Part shown: piece after piece, positions 20,848 through 29,094 of the stretch
Position numbering within the stretch: the stretch's first letter is position 1
How the letters are laid out: each line of letters starts with the position of its first letter
NCBI GenBank assembly: GCA_965644315.1
Contig: CBFFRQ010000053.1
Location: 62,001-126,000, forward strand
From: Caecitellus pseudoparvulus
Taxonomy: Eukaryota; Bigyra: Bicosoecida
Reading direction: 5' to 3'
DNA length: 64,000 nt
Notes under the pieces: model-generated
What the model was told of the DNA's origin: nothing
Database searches by the model: none
What the model saw: the letters and a program-made list of their open reading frames with translations, nothing else
Position numbers and translations under genes: made by a program

Positions 20848-21780
20848 TCAGCGACCTCCGAAGCTCAGGCGGCGTGCCGCAGGTCGCCTTGTCGCTGACT
20901 GCAGCTGCCACCGCTGGCGGGCCCAGGCATGCAGCGCCAGGACAATCCACAGGACTCCCACAGACAGCGTTGCCCCCCCCGTCAATAACCCTACAGCACT
21001 GCGCACAGCTGCGCTGCGTGCTCGACGATGCAGGGCAAAGCGCAGCAGCAGGAGCGCAGTGCCGCCGAGCGCCACCCGTGTCAGCATGGGTGACGCCTCC
21101 TCCACTGCAGCTGACACTCGCAGGAGAGAACCCCGAGCTCGCTGGTTCAAAATGCGCCCCAGCAACGCATCAAACCTTTCAGACGTTGTGTCAGAAGCTG
21201 TGCCTTCTCGCGTAACTTCTGGTTCCTGATCACCTGTCGCTTCCTCTCGCTGCTGGCCTGCATGCGGAGAAGTGCCTTCCAACTTGTCACCATGCTGGTC
21301 GTCAGACGGACGCATCCACGCCTGCCAGGAGGCTGGGAGCAAATGCAGCATGCCAGGGCGCGTCAGGCGCTGCCGAAAGGCAGGCGGCACTCCGTCCAGG
21401 TACTCCGCCAGCTCCTCAGGCGACAGGCCCAGCAGCAAAGGGGCGTACTTGCGCACCTCCTTCAAGAAGGGTGCGTCAGTGAACCACTCCAAGAGAGTCG
21501 TCTGCAGTAACAGCTGCTGTGCAGCCTCTGGCAGGAAAGGCAGCAAGCCCACTTGCTTCACGTGCAACATGCAGGACCACACCAAGACCCCCGTGGAGAG
21601 GGCCAGCAGGAGGAGGGCCAGCTGCACGTCCAACGGAACTAACGAGGCCCATAGGTATACTGCACTTCCCAGAGCCACACCTCCTGCCAGTGTGCAGGCA
21701 CTCAGGAGCATGGGCTTGCACCTGGAGCTTCTGCCAGTTTGCAGCACAGGACTCGCCGCCGCGCCAGCCCTGGCGTCCAT
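20848..21780 (-). CDS. Unrecognised multi-pass membrane protein
   Basis: A single open frame of 310 residues from the ATG at 21780. Two hydrophobic spans lie near the N-terminus (ACTLAGGVALGSAVYLW and LALLLLALSTGVLVW). A soluble part with FLPEAAQQLLLQTTLLEWF and LGLSPEELAEYLDGVPPAFR follows. Two more spans sit near the C-terminus (VALGGTALLLLRFAL and GLLTGGATLSVGVLWIVLAL), then a basic tail. The middle is acidic and Ser/Glu-rich. I do not recognise a family. It lies upstream of the acyl-CoA oxidase on the same strand, 264 bases away; no shared function is implied. The frame could continue through an unseen intron at the 3' end. Confidence 0.6.
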   Translation of the reverse strand: MDARAGAAASPVLQTGRSSRCKPMLLSACTLAGGVALGSAVYLWASLVPLDVQLALLLLALSTGVLVWSCMLHVKQVGLLPFLPEAAQQLLLQTTLLEWFTDAPFLKEVRKYAPLLLGLSPEELAEYLDGVPPAFRQRLTRPGMLHLLPASWQAWMRPSDDQHGDKLEGTSPHAGQQREEATGDQEPEVTREGTASDTTSERFDALLGRILNQRARGSLLRVSAAVEEASPMLTRVALGGTALLLLRFALHRRARSAAVRSAVGLLTGGATLSVGVLWIVLALHAWARQRWQLQSATRRPAARRLSFGGR

Positions 21781-22882
21781 GGAATTGCCGCGCTGAGGGA
21801 ACAAGGCTATAGAGTTGCGTTAACTTGTACCTCCACGCTGCTTCCCCTCCGGACTCCTGCGTTCACAGAGCACACGCTTGCGCCAGCAGTGTTTGCTGCG
21901 GAAATTGCCGCAACAACCAGCACTTCCAACACGCCAGGCACTGCAGATGCGTCTGCTGGAAAACAAATTCCACCTCCATGGTATTCGTGGGCGTCTTTGT
22001 GGATGTAGTTTTCGTTTTGGTTTGCCCTTCAGAGGTCTGACACCCACCTGGGTTTCGGAAAGGGGGGTGTCAGCTTAGGAAGACCATGCACATTCGCGCT
22101 CCTCTACACAAATCCCGACGCCACACAAACCGCTGCAGGTTTGTCTCCGCTCTACCTGTACCAGTGTAGTGAGGCTTTTGTCCGCTGCTGGCGCGCTGGG
22201 TGCACGCTGTGCTCCTCCACATGCGTCTGCGGAACTGACAGACTTGACCTTCTACTTCTGCCCCACTCGAAGCACGGCGCCCCCCTCCATTCTTATACTG
22301 CCAGTGCGTAGGGGTTGTGACTTTGCCTGTGTTGCGCCCCGTGAGCTGCCTGTGCCTAGCGCGGTGTCCAAGCGGCAGAATGTGCCAGTTCGCCACTTTC
22401 GGCCACGCTCACTGGCTTTCTTTGTCCAGGGCCGGCCCGTGTGTCGCCCGCCATCCCCTGAAGAAGCAAAATGACGACACTTACTGCGTTCTTAGTGACA
22501 ACAAGTTTTGAATGAACATTGTTCTGCAATACCGATTGCTTCCCAGTGTCTCCCCCGGATCGTGTTTCTGTTCAGGCGGCTTCGGCTGTGCCTGCTTCAG
22601 CGTCAAAATCCGGGCAAATCAGTCCGCCCCTGAGTGCTGTGCTCAGCGTATCTGTGTGTTCACTCGCCTTGCACCCGGTACCTCCAGCACTCCGGCTCAC
22701 AACTCCCCGCAGGCAATGTGCACACGATGCTTGGCCCTCCCGGCAACTGCTGGACTCTAGTGGCACCCCCAATGCCTTGAGACAATTCATTTATTTCATT
22801 TTGCGCACTGCCCCTCGACCTGAACGGCTCCTTGTGTGGTCTTACTGGGGTGCGAAGCAGAGAGGCTTTGGGTAGGCTAAGC
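21781..22882. other. 1.1-kb region without a firm gene
   Basis: Less GC-rich than its surroundings, with mixed short frames on both strands. It carries a copy of GGAAAGGGGGGTG (22057-22069). The frame 22519-22875 (Met start, hydrophobic stretch LSAVLSVSVCSLALHPV) could be an N-terminal exon of the following PIG-F-like gene. I could only join it by assuming a 30-base intron, so I leave it unassigned. Confidence 0.4.
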
Positions 22883-23555
22883 ATGCGCTCCTTGACCACA
22901 GCGGCCGCAGTGTGGGGCATCTCAGTCGGGGTAGCATGGCTGCACGGCTGCACGTGGAATACGTTAGTGCCCGCAGCCCCCTGTCTCAGTGCCTGCCCTG
23001 CTCTCACAGCGCACGCCGTCCTGCTGTGCCCTCTCCTTCTGGCAACGCAGGATGCCGCTCACGCTGGTGTGGGCCGCTGAAGTCGTCTGCCTGCTGCACA
23101 TCGCGGACTGGATCTCACCCACAGGGCACAGTATCGAAGACTTACAGCTCCTCATTGCCCAGGTCCCCACTGCAAGGCCTGCATGTGCGTGCGCGTTTCG
23201 CCGGCGTTTCAACAAGCACGCCACACTGTCCGGCGCCGCCCCCGCAGCTAGCCATGCGACCCCAAGCACAGGCCTCACGTCGGGCACACCTCTCAATATA
23301 CACCCTCTCTCCAAGCATGCTATCCCGACTGCCTGCGTCGCACTGGGCGCCTGGCTGGGAGCGCTGCCGTCACAACTGGATTGGGGGCAATGGTGGCAAG
23401 TGTGGCCCATCCCTGCACTGGCCCTGTGTCCCCTCGGAGCCCTGTGTGGCTGCACCGCTGTGTGGCTGTTGCATGCATTCCCTTCTGGTCCGGGGCTACG
23501 GCGACTACACCCACCTCCTGGGTCCCTCCCCGGCCGAACTGCCTTCCCCCCCTGA
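22883..23555 (+). CDS. PIG-F/GPI11-like GPI-anchor protein, N-terminus uncertain
   Basis: PIG-F is a small ER membrane subunit of the ethanolamine-phosphate transferases in GPI-anchor synthesis. The C-terminal exon contains ALGAWLGALPSQLDWGQWWQ then VWPIP, the most conserved stretch of PIG-F (human reads VGAWLGALPIPLDW), and further hydrophobic spans. A working model is exons 22883-22962 and 23051-23555 (phase 2, 194 residues); real PIG-F proteins are 200-250 residues, so an upstream exon is probably missing. The segment 23162-23317 stays in frame but looks less like coding, and may be an in-frame intron ending CCAAG. The last 51 bases of the frame overlap the opposing FtsH-like coding end. 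Confidence 0.62.
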
Positions 23556-25970
23556 CGAAGCCGCCGACGAGGAGCTATCCACGCCGCCCTCCGTGGCAGG
23601 GCTGGCCTCCTTGGAGCCCCAGATGCTCTCAGGAGACGGCATGCCGACAGGGGGCATGAGCCACCCGATGCCACCCGTGGGTGGCTTGGAGTCCCCTGTC
23701 TTGCCCTTGCCGGATGCCTGCCCCGCCCCCGCTTGCGCGGCCTTGCCCTCTGTAGGCTGGGCTGCACCTCGCTCCGCCTGCTTCTTTGCGAGCACCTGCT
23801 CCAGGCTAGGCAAAGACCCGCCTTCTGTGACCACCCGCACCTCCTCGGCCGTCAGCGTCTCCCGCTCCGTCAGCGCCTCGGCCAGCAGGGACACCTTGTG
23901 CCAGTTGGCCTGCAGCAGGCTCTTGACGCGGGCGTAGCTTTCTTGCAACAGGCGCTCCACCTCCTCGTCCACGCGCTCCTTGTGGGCCTCGCTCTCCTGG
24001 TGCTCCTGGGAGTACTGGCTGAAGCCCACCTTGGACATGCCGAAGTACTTGACGTACCGCCGGGCCACCTCCGTCGCATGCTGCAGGTCCGAGAAGGGCC
24101 CTGTCGTCACGTTGTCGTAGCCATTGCACAGCTCCTCCGCCACCAGCCCGCCAAACGCCACATCCATGTCCGCAAGGAGCTTGTGGCGGGACTGGGGCGC
24201 CGAGTCGTCGGCAAAGAAATGCGTCACGCCACCTGCACTACCCCTGCCCAGCACTGTCACCTTGTGCAGCTCCTTGGCACCTGGCGTCAGCAAGGCCGCC
24301 AGAGTGTGCCCACTCTCGTGGAAGGCAGTCAGGCGCATCATGGCGGCAGTCTTCTTGCGGCTGCGGTGGGCAGGGCCCATCCAGGACTTGTCCATGGCCT
24401 CCTCCAAGTCCCCCATGTCCACCTCCGACGCGCCGCGGGATGCGGCGATGATGGCGGCAGAGTTCACGATGGCCTCGATTTGAGCCCCTGTGAAGCCTGG
24501 TGTCGCCTTGGCCAGGGTCGTCGCGTCCACGCCCTCCGCCACCGTGACGCGGCCCAGGTACAGCTGGAACGTCTCCACACGCCCCGCCACGTCGGGCGGC
24601 GACACGTCCACAGTGGAGTCGAAGCGACCTGGGCGGCGCAGGGCGCTGTCCAGGCTCTCTGGGTCGTTCGTCGCAGCGATGACGATGACGTTGTCGTGCT
24701 TGTCGAAGCCGTCCATGGCAGCCAGCAGCTGGTTCAGCGTCTGGCGCTCTGTGCCTGCCCGGCCCATGCCAGCACTGCGGCGCTTGCCGCCAACTGCGTC
24801 GATCTCGTCGATGAAGATGATGGCGGGCGAGTTGGCCTTGGCGCTCTCGAACAGCTCCCGCACACGCTTGGCGCCCAACCCCACGAACACCTCCTCGAAT
24901 TCAGCGGCAGACTTGTTGTAAAACTTCACCCCGCTCTCCCCCGCTACGGCCCGTGCCAGCAGCGTCTTGCCCGTGCCTGGGGGGCCAGTCAGCAGCACGC
25001 CGCGAGGCACGCGCGCCCCCAGCGCCTGGAAGCGCTCAGGCTCCCGCAGGTACGCCACGACGTCCTGCAGCTCCTTCTTCGCGTCGTCCACGCCCTTGAC
25101 ATCTTCGAAGCTGACGTCAGGCACCGCCCCGTCTTCGTCCACGGCCTTGGTCTTACCGCCCAGAGCACCCAGCATGCCGCCATCCTCGCCCGGCGCCATG
25201 TTCAGCAGGCGCCACAGCAGGAACAGCACCAGGGCACCTGACAGCACACGGAAACCCAAGGCGATGTAGTCCCTCGTCCCCATGCGGCCAGGCACCACAG
25301 TCACCGACAGCGGCGCAGCCTCAGAGCCCAGAGCCACTGTTTGGCTGGCTTGGCCTTGCGGCCGGACGCCACCTGGTGGCGGGGGTGGGGGGAGCCCTCT
25401 GCCTCCAAAGCCTTGGCCGCCAGCATGGTGTCTTCCTTCAGCCAGGCCATCGAAGCTGGCAGACCCGCTCCCAAACAGCGCCGTAGTCGCCTCCATCACT
25501 TCCGGCAGTCCCTCGCGCCCAAAAGCGAACTTGCCGGATTCGTACCGCCGCAACACCTCCTCATGCATGCCTGCCCGGTTCAGGAGCTGAGAGTATGCAG
25601 CTTGATACGGTGGGTGGTCGGGGTACATGTTGGCACGCTCCTCTGCCTCCCGCAGCTGCCCTGAGACAGCACTGCTGCCCCTACCCCATGAAGCCGCACC
25701 AGCGGTCGTGGTCAGTGCGCGGACGCGGCGCATGGCAATAGCGGCGTCACGAGCCCCTCCGCGGGGTGCGCCCGGTACGTGAACAGCCTGGCGCACCATG
25801 GGAAGCATGGCCCGCATCAGCGGGCTCGCAGCTGGTGCGGAGGTCATGATGGAGCGTGGGTTGTCAAGCGCGTTTCGCATGCTGGCTTGCAAGGCGGCTC
25901 TGGAAGGCTGGGGGGCCCTTGCCGCGCGAGCGACTGCAAGAGCTTCTCGGAGAGCTACCCTTGTGTACAT
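23505..25970 (-). CDS. YME1-type mitochondrial i-AAA protease (FtsH family)
   Basis: Zinc metalloprotease of the mitochondrial inner membrane facing the intermembrane space; it removes damaged and unassembled proteins. A single exon of 821 residues runs from the ATG at 25970. The order is an Arg/Ala-rich presequence; an N-domain with YQAAYSQLLNRAGMHEEVLR and RYESGKFAFG, typical of Yme1; a Pro-rich linker; one membrane span (FRVLSGALVLFLLWRLL); AAA motifs GPPGTGKTLLARAVAGE, IIFIDEIDAVG and the arginine-finger segment ALRRPGRFD; and the zinc-binding HESGH, with FGGLVAEEL supplying the third ligand region. The single span supports the i-AAA rather than the m-AAA type. A roughly 90-residue Ser/Gly-rich tail follows the protease domain, longer than usual. 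Confidence 0.94.
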   Translation of the reverse strand: MYTRVALREALAVARAARAPQPSRAALQASMRNALDNPRSIMTSAPAASPLMRAMLPMVRQAVHVPGAPRGGARDAAIAMRRVRALTTTAGAASWGRGSSAVSGQLREAEERANMYPDHPPYQAAYSQLLNRAGMHEEVLRRYESGKFAFGREGLPEVMEATTALFGSGSASFDGLAEGRHHAGGQGFGGRGLPPPPPPGGVRPQGQASQTVALGSEAAPLSVTVVPGRMGTRDYIALGFRVLSGALVLFLLWRLLNMAPGEDGGMLGALGGKTKAVDEDGAVPDVSFEDVKGVDDAKKELQDVVAYLREPERFQALGARVPRGVLLTGPPGTGKTLLARAVAGESGVKFYNKSAAEFEEVFVGLGAKRVRELFESAKANSPAIIFIDEIDAVGGKRRSAGMGRAGTERQTLNQLLAAMDGFDKHDNVIVIAATNDPESLDSALRRPGRFDSTVDVSPPDVAGRVETFQLYLGRVTVAEGVDATTLAKATPGFTGAQIEAIVNSAAIIAASRGASEVDMGDLEEAMDKSWMGPAHRSRKKTAAMMRLTAFHESGHTLAALLTPGAKELHKVTVLGRGSAGGVTHFFADDSAPQSRHKLLADMDVAFGGLVAEELCNGYDNVTTGPFSDLQHATEVARRYVKYFGMSKVGFSQYSQEHQESEAHKERVDEEVERLLQESYARVKSLLQANWHKVSLLAEALTERETLTAEEVRVVTEGGSLPSLEQVLAKKQAERGAAQPTEGKAAQAGAGQASGKGKTGDSKPPTGGIGWLMPPVGMPSPESIWGSKEASPATEGGVDSSSSAASSGGEGSSAGEGPRRWV

Positions 25971-26346
25971 GCTGTGTGCTGCTGAAGGTGCGCGTGGCGT
26001 CTGCGGCCTGAGGCGCTGCTGAAGTCAGGACTCTGCCTGTCGGCGAAATGCTCCTCCTGAAACGCCAAGAAGAGTGAGGAAGAAAACGACACCAAGCCAG
26101 CGCTGAGCGGAGTCTCCCTGTGCACAACGGTGCCACAGTGTTTTTGGGTTTTGTGTTTTAGAGTAGCTGCACAATTCACACTGCCGCGGCAGTGGCGCAC
26201 TGCGCAAGGGTGCAGCGCCAGGCCAGCGCTGACGTGCGCTTGAGATGCTGCGCTCCATCCTCGGAGCACTTTTCCAACCACCACCCACCTGTCTCGGAAG
26301 TCAAGCTCTCAATCAGGAGGATTGTCCCATACACCAAGCTTGCAGC
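25971..26346. other. Divergent intergenic region
   Basis: 376 bases between outward-facing genes. A T-rich patch (GTGTTTTTGGGTTTTGTGTT, about 26138-26157) is the only distinctive element; no gene is seen. Confidence 0.35.
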
Positions 26347-27582
26347 ATGTCAGGGAGCGGAGAGAAGAAGGAGCAGAGCTCCGGGCTGCTCACTGCCGCA
26401 GGGGTCGTGGCGGCCGTGGCAGCTGTTGGCGTTGGCGCGTACGTGTGGCACTCTTACACCAAGACCCAGCAGGCTGAGGATGCTGATGAAATCGAAGTGG
26501 AAGAGGAGGAGATTGAGCAGCCTGAGCCCGTCCCAGCGCCGACTAAGCCCGTGAGTTGTGTCACGTAAAACGGTGCTGTGCGGAACATGGCTGTGCTGCC
26601 AGACTCTTCTTCTTGGCGGCACGCTTCGTGCGCCAGTGCGGGCCCCGCCTCACTTGCCCCACTCGCCTGCGTTCAGACTGAGGTTGCAGCCAAGGAGCCT
26701 GAGGTGCAGCCTGCCCCTCAGACCCAGGCACAGACCGAGGAGGCTGCCTCCGAAGTTGTGCCTGCGCCAGAAACCGGCTCCGCTGCTGTGGAGTCAACTG
26801 AGGGTGTTGCACCCGCGGCCACCCCAGCCCAAGCCCCAGAGCCTGCCGCAGCTGGTGAGCATGCTGAGGGTGACCCTGCTGTGGGCACAGCGGCTGCGGC
26901 CGGTGGCGCAGGCTCTGCCGAGGAGGATGGGGAGTTGGTGGATGTGCCTGAAAACGCACACGGCACCATCTCCAAGTCCAAGATGCTGGACATCGTGAAG
27001 GACGTTGTGGAGGCCGCGAAGGACCTGCGCAAGGACATCGCTCAGAACTTGGAGAGTGGGAAGATCACAGCTGCGATGGCGCCCATGCTGGTGCAGATGC
27101 GCATCGAGACGCTGGACTCCCAGATCGCGAGCAAGTTCAACGTCACCAAGGAGGAGATCCAGGAGGCACAGGCCGTGTACGAGAAGGACGCCAGCATTGC
27201 GCCCCACGTGAAGGTGCTGCAGGAAGAGACACAGCTGGCCATGATGGGCGGCACCCGCCCCGAGCCCACCTGGACCGAGGACACCATGATCAAGAACATC
27301 CAGCGCAACGCACAGGCGTCCATGGAAATCCTGCTGGAGAAGAAGCGAGAGCTGGTGGCCTCAGGTGCCCTGGGCGGCGCTGGCAAGGAGCAGTTTGCCC
27401 AGGCCATGATGCACATGCTACCCCAGGTGGCCGTCGAGGCCCTGCACCGCATCGGCGTGGACCAGGCGGAGATGCAGCAGAACATGCTGGCGTACGGATC
27501 CAACGAACGCGTGATGCAGGCCGTCCTGGAGAGCAGCCAGAACATGCAACAGGACCAGCTCGCCGAGCTCAGCGAGTTCTGA
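26347..27582 (+). CDS. Unknown membrane-anchored coiled-coil protein
   Basis: Two exons, 26347-26550 and 26677-27582 (phase 0), encode 369 residues. After a short hydrophilic start there is one hydrophobic span (LLTAAGVVAAVAAVGVGAYVW, residues about 14-34), then a strongly acidic stretch (EIEVEEEEIEQPEP) and an Ala/Pro/Glu-rich low-complexity linker. The C-terminal roughly 210 residues look folded and helical, with SKMLDIVKDVVEAAKDLRKD, PMLVQMRIETLDSQIASKFN and MMHMLPQVAVEALHRIGVDQ. Topology suggests a tail or signal-anchored protein of an organelle outer membrane or the ER. I recognise no family. Confidence 0.75.
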
Positions 27583-27745
27583 GGTGCCTGACCCTCGTCA
27601 GTGGCAGTGCACGGCTGTCGATAAATGCAATGCTGCGTGTACAGTGCAGACAGTCACGTCTCGGGGGCCCACCCGGGGAACTGGCCTCTTCGTAAGGCGC
27701 CACAGTAGCAGGCAAGACGACCCAGGAGGAAAACAGTGGCAGGCG

Positions 27746-29056
27746 ATGGCCAGCATCTCGCCGGCTACAGCGGCAGCGGCCGCCAGCGCACAGGGGCTCA
27801 GCATCCCAGTTGACCCCAAGAAGACGCTCAAGCTGAAGGGGCAAGAGTACGAAGAGCTGCACGGTCTGGGGGAACTGGGGGCGTCGTTGCGGAAATTGGA
27901 TGTCTCCAACAATGCCTTGCAGCGATTGCCCCAGGACGTCCTGCCCCCCAAGTTGACCTTCCTGAACGCCTCCCACAACAAGTTAACAGGAGTCGCGCTT
28001 TCCTCATCAGACATTGGAGGCTGCCCGGAGCTCGTGGTGTGCAACGCTGCCCACTGCCGCATTTCCAGCCTGCCCAGCACAAGCCTGCAGGCTTGCCGCG
28101 TGCTGAAGGCCCTGGTGCTGAACAACAACAGCATCTCCGACGGCCTCTTACACCTGGGCCACTTGACCACACTGAACACGCTGGTCTTGTCTCACAACCG
28201 CATTCCCAAGGTGCCCAAAGTCCTGCTGCAACGCCTTCCGGGCTTGGTCAAGCTCAGCCTCTCCCACAACCGACTGGACGCCTTCCCCAAAGTGTGGCTT
28301 TGCCCAGACTTGGTCGAGCTGCGCCTGGCCGGCAACGCCATTGCTGACATCCCCTCCAAGGTGGCGCGCCTCACCAACCTCCGCCTGCTCGACTGCTCCA
28401 ACAACGCCATCGCTTCCTTCGACAGCATCGCCCACCTGTCCACCTGCCCTCGCCTGGCGCATGTGTCCATGAGGGGCAACCCCGTGGCAGGGCCAGAGGC
28501 AGCTGCGGCGGCGGATGCTCCCACCACCTCCGCGCGCTACGCCTCGCAAATGCGCACCCTTCTGCCGCACTTGGCCGTGCTGGATGGCCTGCGCCTGGTG
28601 GGCAACGCGCGGGGTAAGAGAGGTCAGGCTGCTCCTGGCGCCGCTGTCGCATTGAAGCGCAGGCGCCAGGGACTGGACGTGGATGCCTCCCTGCTGCAGC
28701 GCCGGGAGGCCAAGGCTGCCCGGGTGGACGACGCGCCGTCGCCCCCAGCGACGCGCATGCCTGAGCCTCAGTCCAAGCCTGGCTTGGCAGTCCAGCCAGG
28801 CCCAGAAGCGGCGCCGGAGCCCGTTCCTGAGCCTGAGGCTCGCACACAGGCCCCGCGGATGAAGCTCTCCAGCGTTGAAGTGGCCCCTGGAGACTTGCCC
28901 AGCGTGTCAGGGGCAGTGGGCGTAGAGGAGGTCTCCGCAAGGCGCCGAACCAAGGCTGCCAAGAAGGCCGCCAAACACGCCAAGCGAAAGAGCCAGGCAG
29001 CTCCACCAGCTGTGGTGGCTGACGGGACGACTAGCCTTGGGGCAGCAGCATGGTAG
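27746..29056 (+). CDS. Leucine-rich repeat protein with basic C-terminus
   Basis: 436 residues from the ATG at 27746 to the stop at 29056, no intron. Residues about 45-270 hold eight or so LRRs of the LxxLxLSxNxL type (for example LRKLDVSNNALQRLP, LNTLVLSHNRIPKVP and LVELRLAGNAIADIP), ending in a cap with SMRGNP. The C-terminal third is disordered and Pro/Ala-rich and ends in a Lys/Arg cluster (RRRTKAAKKAAKHAKRKSQ) that could be nuclear or nucleolar targeting or nucleic-acid binding. A role beyond protein binding cannot be assigned. The frame stays open back to 27584, but no ATG lies there. Confidence 0.82.
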   Translation: MASISPATAAAAASAQGLSIPVDPKKTLKLKGQEYEELHGLGELGASLRKLDVSNNALQRLPQDVLPPKLTFLNASHNKLTGVALSSSDIGGCPELVVCNAAHCRISSLPSTSLQACRVLKALVLNNNSISDGLLHLGHLTTLNTLVLSHNRIPKVPKVLLQRLPGLVKLSLSHNRLDAFPKVWLCPDLVELRLAGNAIADIPSKVARLTNLRLLDCSNNAIASFDSIAHLSTCPRLAHVSMRGNPVAGPEAAAAADAPTTSARYASQMRTLLPHLAVLDGLRLVGNARGKRGQAAPGAAVALKRRRQGLDVDASLLQRREAKAARVDDAPSPPATRMPEPQSKPGLAVQPGPEAAPEPVPEPEARTQAPRMKLSSVEVAPGDLPSVSGAVGVEEVSARRRTKAAKKAAKHAKRKSQAAPPAVVADGTTSLGAAAW

Positions 29057-29094
29057 CTCCCGCCACAGCCACACAATACATGCATTTCACAGCC

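Noticed and set aside
22519-22875. 118-codon frame as an independent gene
   Set aside because: Hydrophobic only in part, no family, and it stops just before the PIG-F-like ATG. More likely leader or a missed PIG-F exon.
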